Assembly (NCBI GenBank): GCA_964016885.1
Contig: OZ024744.1
Span: 65,160,047 to 65,224,046 of the forward strand
From: Eledone cirrhosa
Lineage: Eukaryota; Mollusca; Cephalopoda; Octopoda; Eledonidae
Length of the DNA stretch: 64,000 nt
Reading direction: 5' to 3'
Shown in pieces: positions 10,946 through 21,884 of this stretch. Each line of letters begins with the position of its first letter. Position 1 is the stretch's first letter. The translations under genes and the position numbers were made by a program. The notes below the pieces were generated by a model. That model saw nothing but the letters and a program-made list of their open reading frames with translations, made no database searches and was not told the origin of the DNA.

Positions 10946-11088
10946 TGACGAAACATAAGTCAATTGCATGAACTCATAATCCTTTATTTGCTGCTATATA
11001 TATTTTGATGATAGCCATTGAATGGCTATGACCTCATCAGGAAGTTAGTCAGTTCTGTGTTTACAGTGTTGATGGTATCACAGCCTTG

Positions 11089-11095
<7 letters not shown>
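10946..11095. repeat. (TA)n-flanked repeat with hairpin
   Basis: It begins with the block shared with 9359. It contains the inverted pair ATAGCCATT/AATGGCTAT at 11011-11029 next to CTGATGA read on the minus strand (11040-11034). This resembles the other hammerhead-like loci but lacks a clear GAAA. Confidence 0.45.

Positions 11096-11148
<53 letters not shown>
11096..11148. repeat. (TA)n microsatellite
   Basis: About 26 TA units. Similar pure (TA)n tracts lie at 10582-10617, 11329-11371, 24832-24873, 41973-42034, 47252-47282, 47798-47844 and 48516-48560, usually at edges of dispersed repeats. Confidence 0.95.
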
Positions 11149-11151
<3 letters not shown>

Positions 11152-11327
11152 TTAATAAGATATCGTTTAAGGTAATCCAAGTACAAATTATGAGTACTCT
11201 GTATCAAGGATAGTTTTAACGTTTGGCATCATTTGATTCAACAAGACGTTTCATTAGTCGGGTGGCCGATTGAAGACAGTTCCTAGGTAAGTGGTTCTTC
11301 GAGTAATAATAGAAAATGAGTGAAGAG

Positions 11328-11371
<44 letters not shown>

Positions 11372-11374
<3 letters not shown>

Positions 11375-11585
11375 GAAGGAAATGTGGTAAGGAACCAGAT
11401 GGACCATAACGCACCAAAGTACTCAATACTTAGGGTAAGTAGAGTGGGTAATAGGAACGAGTAGGACCCCGACGGCTGAGCTCAAGCCGTTTCGACGGCT
11501 AATTCTGGACTAAAATGGATTTTAGTCCAGAATTAGCCGTTGAAACGGCTTGAGCTCAGCCGTCGGGGTCCTACTCGTTCCTATA
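11372..11585. repeat. Palindromic dispersed repeat (copy also at 29533-29720)
   Basis: A unique-looking arm (GAAGGAAATGTGGTAAGGAA, then CCATAACGCACCAAAGTACT) is followed by a ~125-bp near-perfect palindrome, 11457-11585, whose arms begin AACGAGTAGGACCCCGACGG. The same text occurs in opposite orientation at 29533-29720. It could fold into a long hairpin as RNA or single-stranded DNA. It is non-coding. Confidence 0.8.
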
Positions 11586-11596
11586 TATATATATAT

Positions 11597-12030
11597 TGTT
11601 ATATTTGGTGATGGTCCTGTTGCCAGTATTGCCAAAAAAATGAAACACACATCATATGATTTTCATTTTACACTTTATCTTTATTACTAGTTATCTGTCA
11701 GTTCGTCAAAGTTCTTTTGTCACACATTCTGTAATCCCTCAATGACTATATGTTCTCTTTTGTATCTCCTCTTCTTTCTGATCTTAATTTGTTGAAGACA
11801 AGATGGAGTAGCATATTAAGTCCAGAAAGAAGACAAAAACAAGATGGTGTAAGATAGAACAAAGGAGAGACACTGAGGAGGTCACAGAATGTGTGACAAA
11901 AGAACTTTGATGACAATCAACAACTAACTGACTGAGAAATTATAATATTAAATTGAAGTGAAACCCAACAAGTGCATGTGTTTTTTATTGGCAGCATGAC
12001 TCTCCCACCGTATAACAATATCTGTTTCAA
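11597..12030. repeat. Inverted repeat related to 47285-47480
   Basis: The left arm (TTGTTATATTTGGTGATGG..., CACACATTCTGTAATC) and right arm (GGTCACAGAATGTGTGAC..., TTTTTTATTGGCAGCATG) are imperfect reverse complements of ~190 bp around a short middle. The arm sequence matches the segment downstream of a possible Penelope-type ORF end at 47285-47480, so this may be two opposed 3' ends of that element. Confidence 0.55.
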
Positions 12031-12110
12031 CACACGTTTCCAGATAAAAAATCTTGCCAAATAAATACAAAAACGAAGTATATATGTGTGTGCGCGCACG
12101 TGTGTGTGTA

Positions 12111-12215
<105 letters not shown>

Positions 12216-12254
12216 AACTGGTCTATCTGGAATACAGGAGCAAAATTCATTTCC

Positions 12255-13625
12255 TCGAATGTAGTAACTACAGAGACATTAAACTACTGGAACAAATTAT
12301 GAAAGTGACAGAAGGAGTTATTGCAAATTGATCTGAAGCATAATTAAGAAATGCAGTTTAGATTTCAGCTATACAGAGGTACTACTGACACTATTTTCTG
12401 GTAAGATAATTAATTACTGAAGTACTTGACAGGAACAAGCCCCTATTCTTAGCATTTGTTGACCTGGAGAAGTCCTTTAACAGGGTCACACTCTCTGTGA
12501 TCAGGGGCACTAAGGAAGTTAGTGGATGAATAGCTGGTAAGAGCTGTACAAGCCATGCACAAAGGTGCAGCCAGCAAGATGAGAGTTAGGAATAAACTCA
12601 GTGACAAATTTTGAATAGAATTAGGGGTCCACCATAGCCCAGTCCTCAGTCTGTTATATATAAGCTGTAGCTGAGGAGATTGTGACTGACTCTCCTATGT
12701 GCAGATGACTTAGTGCTCATAGCAGAATCCTTAAAAGCGTTAGAGAAGTAATTTCAAACATGGAATTAAAGAGCTTCTGTAGAAACGAAGACATCTCTGA
12801 TACCATCAGAGAAGTGTCCAAGTCTAAAGTTTGTCTTAAACCAGAAGGCCTGTTAGGCCGGTGCTTATCCCGGCTTCATGGCGTGAAGCGACTGAGAGTA
12901 TAAGACTCTTCTCTAGACAGGTTGCCTGACCATCACAGGGTTAATACGCCAGCTATTACTGGTACTCATTTTCAGCTGAGTATACTGGAGCAATGTGAAA
13001 TGAAGTGTTTTGCTTAAGAACATAACAGATAACCCAGTCCAAGAATCGAACCCACGACATTATGATTGTAAGACCAACACCCTTACCACTAGGCCATGCG
13101 CCTCCACTATCAGAGAAGTGGCCCTAATCAATATGCAGAAATTCCATACTGTTTATCCAATGTAACCTATGGACACACATAGAGCAGCATTATAGGTAAG
13201 CTGAAAGAAAAAGTAGACTTCATATGTGGTAGATGTTCAGCAGTGGTTAAACATAAGAACACACAACAAATTCTCTCAAATCTTCTTCAGAAGACAAACC
13301 AGAAGTAGTGAATAGCTTTTGCTATTTTGGTCTCACCAGCAGCAGAGTAAGGTGCATTGAAAACATAGTAACCAGAATAAGAACAGGGTAGAAAAAGTTC
13401 TGAGAGTTATTACCTGTGCTGGCAACAAAAACTTTTCCCTCCAAGTGGATGGCAAACTGTATGATGTTTACATATGAAATGTGATGCTTCATGTTAGTGA
13501 AACTTGTGCCTTGAATACAGACGATCTGCAGTGGCTGGAAAGAAATGGGGGTGTAATGATAATGTGCAAGTGTGACAGAATATAGACGTACTGCAAGAGG
13601 AACTGGATATAAAAGGAATCCAATG
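12255..13625 (+). pseudogene. Family A LINE RT remnant with nested SINE
   Basis: Reading frames give [20 protein letters not shown] at the start (family SNYRGIKLIDQVMKV), then FVDLEKSF-like and SLICADDLVLIAES-like segments near 12460-12730, where the acidic pair of the RT active site can still be traced. A SINE (12842-13108) separates this from the finger region (CRSCSAVVKHKN-like, 13200-13260). Codons for WLERNGG and QEELDIKGIQCN follow near 13530-13625. Stops are numerous. This is an old, inactive fragment whose 5' boundary follows the (GA)n tract. Confidence 0.6.
12842..13108 (-). mobile_element. tRNA-related SINE, longest copy of the cttagtggttag type
   Basis: On the minus strand it starts GGCGCATGGCCTAGTGGTAA, has a B-box-like GTGGGTTCGATTCTTGG, then the GAGCAATGTGAAATGAAGTG-type body in inverse, and ends with CGGGATAAGCACCGGCC. 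The length is about 267 bp. It interrupts a family A LINE. It is a SINE and not a functional tRNA. Confidence 0.65.
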
Positions 13626-13735
13626 TAATATACATGTCCATAGTATTGGAGTTGTGATCTCTCAATTCGGAGAAGTAGTGGCTCTACCTGGAGTGACTCT
13701 CTAATCTCTGAGCTATGCACTTTATCAAGTAACGT

Positions 13736-14010
13736 TACTCCAAAGACCCTTCCGATACTTTAGACATGTAGTTAGAATATCTCAGGAAAGAATCTGTGGA
13801 CAGATTTTACTGGCAAAACCAACTGGTAAGAGACCCAGCTTGGCTGGTCATGCTTGGGGATCCATCCGCATCAGTTGGAGAAAGTTGCTTCTGACAGGAC
13901 CCACTGGAAGGAATGTTTGAGGACTCTGCCCCCACGACCCTCTCAGGAATAAGTGGGCGAAGAAGATGTAATATACAAGAGGGAACACTGTGATTGTATG
14001 GAGTCATGAT
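13736..14010 (+). pseudogene. LINE ORF2 C-terminus fragment
   Basis: The translation contains RPFRYFRHVVRISQERICGQ and LLAKPTGKRPSLAG, the typical W-GHV-RM ... KRP-GRP pattern found before the stop of many LINE polyproteins, then frame breaks. The subfamily differs from family A. It is too decayed to assign further. Confidence 0.45.
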
Positions 14011-14440
14011 GCACAAGGAATATGTTAGTTGTATAAAAAAAGTGTCGAGCTGTTGAAGTTAATGAAACTCCTGGAAGGGGAGGGCCTAGGACATGGGGCG
14101 CAAAATGGTAAAGATAAGCCTCAAAAACACTAAACCTCATGATGGAGATGGCTAAAGAATGAGTCAAATGACAGCATGCATTGCTGGAGAAAACCCATCC
14201 ACCATTACAAACAAAGGCCCTCCACATGCAGTTTGAAATGGGTCTGCATTTCACATCTGGTCTGTGCTTATTACCAGCTATTCACAGTCCTGAGTAGTAG
14301 TACATAGAGCAACATTTATGATGTAGATTAGAAGTGATGTTAATGCTTATGAAACAATTACGTAAAATGCAGTTTCTTAGAAATACCTACAACCATAGTT
14401 CTGATGTAGTCTGTTGCTATAATCAGTACTTTTAGCAGGT
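14011..14440. other. No gene recognised
   Basis: No conserved frame or known repeat is seen. Confidence 0.35.
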
Positions 14441-14442
14441 TG

Positions 14443-14635
14443 GATTGGCAAATCGTTAGTGCGAGCGGTATTTACTTTATGTTCCGAGTTCAAATCCAGT
14501 CGAAGTTGAGTTAGCTATTTTTTCTTACCGAAGTGGATAAAATAAAGTTCTAATCAAATACTTGGATCGATATAATCGACAGTTCCCATACCCTACAAAT
14601 TTCTGGCCTTGAGCTTATGCTAAAACTAATATTAT
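14443..14635 (+). mobile_element. tRNA SINE of a second cephalopod-like type
   Basis: The head GGTTGGATTGGCAAATCGTT (A-box region) and the B box GAGTTCAAATCCAGTCG are followed by GGATAAAATAAAGTTCTAAT and CTGGCCTTGAGCTTATGC. The body differs from the neighbouring SINE at 14637. Confidence 0.65.
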
Positions 14636-14636
14636 T

Positions 14637-14826
14637 TGTGGATTGGCAGTATCGGTAGAGGGTCGGACGCCATGCTTTGACGCATAGAGTTACGGCCCTT
14701 GCCTTTCTGAGTTCAAATCCCGCCGAGGTTAACTTTGCCTTTCATCCTTACGGGGTCGGTAAAATAAAGTACCAGTAATGTACTGAGTAATTGCTGGCCT
14801 TGTGCCAAAAGTAGAAACAATTATTT
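14637..14826 (+). mobile_element. Cephalopod-type tRNA SINE, copy 2 (near full length)
   Basis: It starts GTGGATTGGCAGTATCGGTA (A box), has the B box GAGTTCAAATCCCGCCGAGG, the body CTTACGGGGTCGGTAAAATA and the end GTAGAAACAATTATT. It sits directly behind another SINE. Confidence 0.85.
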
Positions 14827-14902
14827 ATTAATACTTATAAGAAGATTCGTGATGTAAATGTATATAGATACCAGTGTTTACGTATGACTGTTTGTGATGA
14901 TA

Positions 14903-14904
<2 letters not shown>

Positions 14905-14970
<66 letters not shown>
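14905..14970. repeat. (TAG)n microsatellite
   Basis: About 20 TAG units. A second (TAG)n lies at 16184-16221. Confidence 0.95.
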
Positions 14971-14974
<4 letters not shown>

Positions 14975-15195
14975 TAGAAGTGGTGGTGGTGGTGGCGGCT
15001 AATGCGAAATAGTTTGTTTTAAGCAGTCTGCAAGTGCAGAAAGTTAACTACAGATTAGTAGTCTCGTTTATAATGGTGGCAGCTGTAGTATTTACCAATA
15101 ACATTAGTGGCTTTATTGGTGGAATTTTTTCATTCATTCTTAGACTGTTCATTGCTGTCAGCGCCCGCGCGTACCACAGCACACTCACACACATA

Positions 15196-15200
15196 CATAC

Positions 15201-15264
<64 letters not shown>

Positions 15265-15350
15265 GTATGTATATATATATATATATGTGTACGTATGTAT
15301 ATATATATATATATATGTACGTATGTATGTGTGTATATATATATACGTAT

Positions 15351-15414
<64 letters not shown>

Positions 15415-15499
15415 GTACATATATATATATACGTACATATATATATATATATGTACGCATGTTTGTATATATATATATATATATATATGTACGTATGTT

Positions 15500-15540
<41 letters not shown>

Positions 15541-15590
15541 GTATGTTTGTATATATATATATACATATATATATATATGTACGTATTATG

Positions 15591-15641
<51 letters not shown>

Positions 15642-15646
15642 GTATG

Positions 15647-15689
<43 letters not shown>

Positions 15690-15694
15690 GTATG

Positions 15695-15729
<35 letters not shown>

Positions 15730-15730
15730 G

Positions 15731-15765
<35 letters not shown>

Positions 15766-15814
15766 GTATTATGTACGTATGTTTGTATATATATATATAT
15801 ATGTACGTATGTAT

Positions 15815-15874
<60 letters not shown>

Positions 15875-15902
15875 GTATGTGTGTATATATATATATATAT
15901 CC
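15196..15902. repeat. ~700-bp (TA)n array punctuated by GTACGTATG blocks
   Basis: Long TA runs are broken at irregular spacing by ATGTACGTATGTATG or ATGTACGTATGTTTG blocks. All large frames here, on both strands, only spell Y-I-H-T-C runs and are not genes. Confidence 0.95.
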
Positions 15903-16011
15903 GTACACACACACACACATTCCTATCGACACACTGCAAACGCAAGAACACAATATAAACATTAATAAAAAAGAAAGAAAAATCATACACATACACACAT
16001 ACACATACAAA

Positions 16012-16015
<4 letters not shown>

Positions 16016-16044
<29 letters not shown>

Positions 16045-16179
16045 TGATTTCATTCAGCCATGAGCTACGTATAAGTTTCAAACCATTCAGGTGTTGGGCA
16101 GACTAGCTGGAAATAGGAGGCCAACAAGGAGTGGTGATGGTGGTGGGGGATAGTAGTAGTAGTAGTGATGGTGGTGGAG

Positions 16180-16221
<42 letters not shown>

Positions 16222-16643
16222 ATATAAGGTGGGTTTGAACTGTAAAGGTATGCGATGTAAAATAGAAACAAAACAAAAAAGCAAAAAAAATAGGCGGAGG
16301 GGGTGAACTAGATGAATGAGAGGGAAGAAGAGATAGAGATAGAGATAGAGATATGAGAAAAGAGGAGAAAAAAACAGAGTCAGATAAAGAGTGCGTGCGA
16401 ATGAAAGAGAGACGGAAAAGTGATATCTGATGTGATAGCGTATGAAATTTCTTCTTTCCTGCTCTCCTCTCCTTCTCTCCCTCACCCTGTCTCTCCTTCT
16501 CCTTCTCTCTCTCTTTCTCCTTCCCCCTCTCTCTCTCTCTATCTTCCCTCTCTCTCTCTCACTGGACCTATCTCTTCACACATATTTGCATATATAGTTT
16601 TACTTGTATATGGTATATGCGTGTGTACATGTGCGTGTGCGTG
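16016..16643. repeat. Low-complexity region: (CA)n, (TAG)n, (GAGATA)n, (TC)n
   Basis: (CA)n at 16010-16043, (GTA)n at 16144-16221, an AGAGAT run near 16330-16353 and CT-rich sequence at 16450-16560. No gene is present. Confidence 0.85.
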
Positions 16644-16646
16644 TGT

Positions 16647-16885
16647 GAAGGTGCGTGGCTTAGTGGTTAAGGTGTTCAAGCCCATGATCTTTAGGTCGCG
16701 AGTTGGATTCCTGAACCGTTGCTAGCAAAATTGAATTCAACTGGCCAATCTTGTTATACTGTGTCACAATTGAATATCCCCGAAAACTACGTTAAGGATA
16801 CACGTGTCTATGAAACGTCAATTCCGTTGGTTGAATGACGGACAGCGACGGAGGTCCAACACCATACGTATGTATGTGTGTATGT
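16647..16885 (+). mobile_element. tRNA-related SINE with (TATG)n tail
   Basis: GTGCGTGGCTTAGTGGTTAA gives the tRNA-like head and GCGAGTTGGATTCCTG a B-box-like stretch. The 3' part (ATGAAACGTCAATTCCGTTG, GACGGACAGCGACGGAGG) differs from the other SINEs here. It ends in TACGTATGTATGTGTG. Confidence 0.55.
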
Positions 16886-16899
16886 ATAAGCGGGAGAGA

Positions 16900-17350
16900 T
16901 GACCCCTTAGCCTTTGTCAAGGCAGAATTCTAGGAGAAGGAAAACTCTGATATAACACCTGCAACCCTGATGGTATCCAATGATGTTGACTTGTTCTTCT
17001 TTTTGGTAAATATCATCTTGGTTAAGAGAGTGGGACTGGTTTTGTGCAGTGCCTTTGTTCACTATAAAAGCTTCACGGCACAGGCATTGCTTTATATCTG
17101 GAGATCTCTCTGCACTTGTCCTCACATGGTACCATGGGCCCAGCACTATGTGTCAATAATTGTCACAAGTGTAGTGTTTGTACCAGAGTTTTCAAGTCGC
17201 TGGCTGGACTAAAAAGTCACACTTGTTCGGCGCATCGGTAGGAGTTCTCCTACATGGATATAAAGTAGTGGCCGTACTCGAAAATGAGTTGGCAGCCAAC
17301 ATGTATAAACGTACGTATGTATGCATGCATGCATTTATGTATGTACGTAT
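16900..17350 (+). mobile_element. Family B LINE 3' region with one finger motif and (TATG)n tail
   Basis: This is the family B block (GGAGAAGGAAAACTCTGATA ... GAGAGTGGGACTGG). It is followed around 17160-17215 by codons for CHKCSVCTRVFKSLAGLKSH, half of a C2H2-type finger, then GGAGTTCTCCTACATGGATA and a tail of CATG/TATG repeats. The minus-strand copy at 61143-61345 has the same order. Confidence 0.55.
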
Positions 17351-17353
17351 TTA

Positions 17354-17915
17354 TGGAGAGTTAGTTAAAGGAAAACGACCTCCACATAAACCAAAAAAAG
17401 AAGTATAAGGATTCGTTGAAAACCTCTTTGAAAGACGCTAACATCTCTGCTGATACTTGGGAAAATGTTGCTGCTGATCATAATAAATGGAGAAAGACTT
17501 ATAGGGGGAAAAGTTGCCTTTGAGGCATCTCGAATCGCATACGAGAAAGTAAAGGGGTGTGAGGAAGGACATTGCTGTTGCATTTCCAGATAGCGATTGT
17601 CCCCCTATGGCGCTGCAATGCAGCGTCTGTGCGAGACTCTGCCTCAGGAAAGCTGGACTCGAAAGTCATCTTCGCAGTCATAAAGTAAGACCAGTGGTTG
17701 ACTACCAGGCTGCTGTTGGAGATGCTACTCATCATGCCTGCCAAGCATGTGGTAGAGAATGTAGATCAGCAGGAGGGCTCAAGCGACATGCAAAAGTACA
17801 CGAACTCCAACCACAGCCGACTATTCCCAGTGAATGTTTTGGTTGCCGACTCTGTGCAAGACATTTTAGATCATTGGCTGGGCTAAAAAGCCACATTCGA
17901 TCGCAGCACTGTTAA
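17354..17915 (+). pseudogene. LINE ORF2 C-terminus with C2H2-like fingers (family B)
   Basis: The upstream part reads GELVKGKRPPHKPKK, then, after frame breaks, SLKDANISADTWENVAADHN and VAFEASRIAYEKVKGCEEGH, the standard tail of a LINE polyprotein before its terminal fingers. The open frame 17559-17915 (118 residues) carries three finger-like units: CSVCARLCLRKAGLESHLRS, CQACGRECRSAGGLKRHAKV and CRLCARHFRSLAGLKSHIRS. Each has CxxC then HxxxH or HxxxxH. Such fingers probably bind nucleic acid. At least two frameshifts separate the parts and the element is 5' truncated, so the open frame is probably not expressed as a protein. A host zinc-finger gene is less likely because the LINE tail precedes it. 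Confidence 0.6.
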
Positions 17916-17975
17916 TTGTTATCGTGTGTGTGTGTATGTGTATATGTATATATAGATATGTATATGTGTATGTAT

Positions 17976-18860
17976 ATATATATTTCGACTAGTCGGGCAA
18001 TACGATCTGTGGAAGCTCCACCTTGGCGTTCTATAGAGGGTTAGTGGAGGGAAAGAGCGACGACGTCCTTGGGGAGACTCTAGGCGTCGACGAAAACCAA
18101 CTAGCCAATCTCTTTGGGAGAACTTTCAGGCCGGGGCCCATGGACAACTTCCAGAAATCCCTGACCTGGCAGTGTTACTGAGGAGCCTTGCCAGTTCGGG
18201 ATAAACTCGACTGGCATGGAAGTGCCGTCAGCCGGGCCTGTCCGAGGTGCGCATAGGGCGATGAAACCGTCTTGCATCCACTCGTCCAGTGTCCGAGCAT
18301 TGCTGACTTGTGTGTTTATGCCGAACACCTGCTGTCACGTGTAGAACGGATCCGGCTATCAGCCGAGTCCATCGTGAGAATTGCCCCGTCGCCTTCCTTT
18401 AGCTGGGAAGGGCAGGAAGTTTTTATCTGCCTGGTGGCCATGGTAAGATAGATCGTATGGTGGACACGTCTGAAAGGGTTGAAGACGGGTACTTTCCTCT
18501 TCGGTGACACCCTATTTAACTTTTTCAAGTTTCACCTGAAAAGGAAAATCAGGGTGGAGAGGGAAGTTTGTTGAAAGGTGGGTGGGAGAGGCAAGAATGG
18601 CCCATGTGAATGGGTCTACCCTGAGCGTGTGCCTCTAGCATCGTAGGAGGAAAACTGGAAAAAGGCATTTGCCCTAGCGGTCAAGGTAACCGTGGCTTTT
18701 CTTGTGGGCTTTCTCCACAAGCGACCCTCGGAGGTCTCCCTCTCTATTGAGGAATTTTTTCATTGTTTCCTTTTTTGTCACATACTCTGTTTTGTCCTGT
18801 GTTCTCCTTAATGTTATACTTTGTGTCAACCCTTGTGGTTAATAAAGAAAGCATTATTAT
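17976..18860 (+). pseudogene. Family C LINE C-terminus and 3' end, copy 1
   Basis: Frames give FYRGLVEGKSDDVLGETLGV and RTFRPGPMDNFQKSL. A zinc-knuckle pattern follows (CPRC, then DETVLHPLVQCP), the usual C-terminal nucleic-acid-binding motif of many LINE RTs. Next come AESIVRIAPSPS and HLKRKIRVEREV, with stops between. The 3' UTR ends CCCTTGTGGTTAATAAAGAA followed by (ATT)n, so AATAAAG may act as the polyadenylation signal. This copy is truncated and inactive. Confidence 0.65.
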
Positions 18861-19345
18861 TATTATTACTTCAAGTTTCACCTGGAAAGGAAGGTGAGTG
18901 TGGAGAGAGAAGTCCCCCCCCCCCAGTACATTTGCTAAAAGGTGGATGAATGTGGCGAGAATGGCCAGTGTGAATGGGCCTACTCTGACCATGCGCCTAT
19001 AGGCTAGCTAACTTGAGGAGAGGGGTGCTCTCCCTGGGTGCCCTAGAAGCGCAGGGTGGTTCAGGATTGGTGGGGTACCCGAGTCACCCCTGGGTCGTCC
19101 ACCCCTATAGGGGAATTTATTTTGTTATATTTATGCATAGTTTATTTTATATTTTTATATCTTCATTGTTAAATTAGTCTTGCCATTGTGCACTTTTACT
19201 CGACCTTATTGTAAACCTCCACTGTCCCTGTCTTTGTATTGTCCCCTACATGTTGGCCCTTGTGGCTAATAAATGAAATCATTATTATTATTATTATTGT
19301 TATTATTATTATTGTTATTATTAGAAACCGTTATTATTATTACAT
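18861..19345 (+). mobile_element. Family C LINE 3' end, copy 2, joined to the tail of copy 1
   Basis: Directly after the (ATT)n tail of copy 1 the text restarts at CTTCAAGTTTCACCTGGAAA, equal to 18527 of copy 1. It runs through GGCCAGTGTGAATGGGCC to CCCTTGTGGCTAATAAATGA and a new (ATT)n tract. It is a severely 5'-truncated copy. Confidence 0.7.
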
Positions 19346-20004
19346 ACATACGTACAAACACACACACACACACATACATACATGATGGCTGCCCCCTCGT
19401 TATCGAGTATGGCCATTGCACGAAAAAAGAAACATCATGTGTGGTCGGGATGAAATACAAGACTCGGCCAAACAGTATTTTTTTTTTTATTTCACCTGGG
19501 AGTGAAAGGCCGCCAGTTGTTGTCACAACACCTTTCTAGGTGAGGAAACTCTGAAAAAAACCTGCAGCTTCGGAAGCATTCAATGATGTTGACCAGTTCT
19601 CCTTTTCAGGTAGTGTTTTCGATGCTCAGAGAGTGGGATTGGTTGAGTGCAAGGTCTTTCACCATTAAAAAAACCTTCAAAGCACAGGCATTGCTTGTTC
19701 AGGATATGTTACAGGTTTATGTGGCTGCACCAAACTCTATAATTAGACAAGCGATTGCAGTACTCCTGGCAGAGTTTGCAGCCATCATGTATGCACAGGA
19801 ACATGAAAATACTCAGTTTGGTGCCCAAGCATGAGGTACAGCCCACTAAGAATAAGAGATCCCTAGTTCTTATTAGAAAATCATTTTAGGAAAAGGAAAA
19901 TTCTGATGTAAAACTTGTGACTCAATGGCACCTTTTTGGATAGCAGTCACTGTTGTTGAGAGAGCGGGATTGGTCAAGTGCAAGGCCTTTCTTAAAAAAG
20001 CTTC
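19346..20004 (+). mobile_element. Family B 3' repeat pieces (two partial copies)
   Basis: After a (CA)n/(CATA)n stretch, 19530-19830 contains GAGGAAACTCTGAAAAAAAC, CAATGATGTTGACCAGTTCT and AGAGAGTGGGATTGG, ending GCAGCCATCATGTATGCA. A second partial copy runs 19870-20004 (GGAAAAGGAAAATTCTGATG) and is broken by a MITE at 20005. Confidence 0.5.
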
Positions 20005-20208
20005 TTAACCCTTTAGCTTTTTCATTACTCTATATTTACTACTGTATTTTCACAGTAAAGGCTCACATAATTATCCTACATAATATCAAATCTATGAGAT
20101 TTTGATATTATTTATTCATTAGTATGAGTAGCGGTTACAGCTGGTTTGAACAGAAAGAGGTGAGAGAATTCTGGCCAGATATGGCTAGTTTAAATGCAAA
20201 AAGGTTAA
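20005..20208. mobile_element. piggyBac-like MITE, copy 5, inside the family B repeat
   Basis: TTAACCCTTTAGCTTTTTCA is at the left, GCAAAAAGGTTAA at the right, with TTAA at both ends. Family B sequence (AAAAAAGCTTC | ACAGGCATCATTTGATCT) lies on either side. Confidence 0.85.
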
Positions 20209-20595
20209 ACAGGCATCATTTGATCTAAGAGAGTATGTATATATGTATGTATGTCAGGTCACTCTCCAGTGCTACTGGTAACATGTAACCCAGTACAACC
20301 TGTCCATGGTCAGGTCGTCGGCAACTAAACTGGCAACCCCACCAAGCTAGCTTGGGGAGGAGTGTGATTTTGGACACCCTGCAGGATGAAAAACAAAACT
20401 AGTCATGGGGCGGAGGAACTCAGGAGAGTCAACAGACATCCAATAAAGTTTTTTGTTTTTTTTTCATGGAGCGAGAGACTCCTAGTCTTCATTAAGACAT
20501 CTCTCTAGGAGAATGTCACTCTGATATAAAACCTGCAACTTTGTTTGCTTCCAATGATGTAGGCCAGTTCTTCTTTTTGGGCAAATCTAAACTAT
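20209..20595 (+). mobile_element. Family B 3' repeat, second long copy
   Basis: It matches 8568-8890 block by block, including CCAATAAAG plus a T-run and GAGAGACTCCTAGTCTTCAT. It contains an additional CACCCTGCAGGATGAAAAAC segment absent from 8568. Confidence 0.6.
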
Positions 20596-20681
20596 AATAA
20601 AAGAAGGTCTGCGGGACTGCGCAGGGTTTATTTTATTTTTATCCCGTTAGTAAAATAAGTTGGATTAGTTTGAATAAATAA

Positions 20682-20868
20682 TTGTTTCTACTTTTGGCAC
20701 AAGGCCAGCAATTACTCAGTACATTACTGGTACTTTATTTTATCGACCCCGTAAGGATGAAAGGCAAAGTTAACCTCGGCGGGATTTGAACTCAGAATGG
20801 CAAGGGAAGTAACTCTATGCGTCAAAGCATGGCGTCCAACTCTCTACCGATACTGCCAATTCAAATAA
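20682..20868 (-). mobile_element. Cephalopod-type tRNA SINE, copy 3
   Basis: Minus orientation: AATTGTTTCTACTTTTGGCA at the left, GGCGGGATTTGAACTC (B box) and CTCTACCGATACTGCCAATT (A box) at the right. Near full length. Confidence 0.85.
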
Positions 20869-21269
20869 ATAATGAATGAATATTACATAATTTATCTACT
20901 AAATTTCGTAAACAAAAATAATTTCGTAAAAATAAATAATTTAAAATTGACTTCTTTTCAAAGTTACACTTCCAGTATATCGTAGCCACCACCACTACTT
21001 CAACTACCATATATATAGAAAGAGAGAGTGTGTGTTGTCAATCACTTAAATAAACATACTAATTTTCTGTCACTAATTTTCTCCTAATGCATTTTATGCA
21101 TAATATCGTCTTTTTTTAATGTATCATGGATTACGTTACTGATTACATAAGACAGTGTAACAACGTCTTCGTTCAATTTCTGTTTATATTGTCAATTACG
21201 ATTTTATTTGAGGTATCATACCTACATGTATATATACCTGTGTATAATATCGATATACACACTACACAT

Positions 21270-21510
21270 GCTAGTGCATTTAATGTTCAGAGAGTGGGAT
21301 TGGACTCGTGAAAAGCCTTTCCTCACTTAAAAAAGCTTCAAGCACAGGCATCACTTGATATGTGGCATTTTTTTCGATGCATGGCATAAGCAAGTCCCTA
21401 GCAGGACTAAAAAGCCAAAGTCCATGATGCTCATGCTTAATTATCAAGTGATAGCATTACTTGAAATCGAGTTGCAACCATCATGTATGTATGTGTACGT
21501 GTATGTATGA
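21270..21510 (+). mobile_element. Family B 3' repeat fragment with (TATG)n tail
   Basis: CAGAGAGTGGGATTGG, CACTTAAAAAAGCTTCAAGC, then CTAGCAGGACTAAAAAGCCA (remnant of the finger SLAGLKS) and ATCATGTATGTATG. Confidence 0.5.
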
Positions 21511-21519
21511 TGAAGTCAT

Positions 21520-21860
21520 CAGTAGTTGGACATAAAATTTCTGTTAGCGTGTACTCCTCTCAAAGGCTGGTTATGTTAATCACCTGAAGTCACATGAAAG
21601 GATAACTACCTGCATCACCACTCAAGAAAGACTTAGCGAAACAACATGTGTGATATGCAACAAAGTGTGTAGAACTAGTTCCGGACTGGTGGTACATAAA
21701 GATTGTGTACCACAGGGTGACGCCACCGGTCCTGTGGAAAGCAAAACTCTCTTCTGTCATCTGTGTTGTAAACCATGCAGATCTACAACTGGCCAACAAA
21801 GTCATGGATGGAGATGGGACGATAACGGAGAATCAATAAGAGACAGCAATCATCTGTGAA
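21520..21860 (+). pseudogene. LINE C-terminus with C2H2-like fingers, fragment
   Basis: The translation around 21570-21860 reads RAGYVNHLKSHER..., then CVICNKVCRTSSGLVVHKD and FCHLCCKPCRSTTGQQSHG, ending at a stop at 21857-21859. The CxxC-x12-H spacing matches the fingers at 17559-17915, so it is the terminal part of the same kind of LINE polyprotein. The last histidine of the second finger is displaced. There is no start context or upstream RT; this is a decayed fragment. Confidence 0.5.
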
Positions 21861-21884
21861 GACACAGCATTCCTCATTTATGTA

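Noticed and set aside
11457..11585. Hammerhead-like motif in the GC-rich palindrome (CGTCGAAACGG)
   Set aside because: GAAAC is present, but I could not place a CTGANGA box at the right distance.
14637..14826. Functional tRNA gene (A and B boxes present)
   Set aside because: No complete cloverleaf and acceptor stem; the head continues into a SINE body shared by eight copies.
15034..16047. Long open frames (over 300 residues) on both strands
   Set aside because: They translate (TA)n/(CA)n arrays into YIYI/THTH runs. Frames are open on both strands at once because the repeat has no stops, so this is not a gene.
17559..17915. Host C2H2 zinc-finger gene
   Set aside because: The frame is preceded by the KGKRPPHKPKK and SLKDANIS...W LINE tail, and the same finger type recurs at 21650 and 61186 with LINE 3' sequence. 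A LINE C-terminus is the simpler reading.
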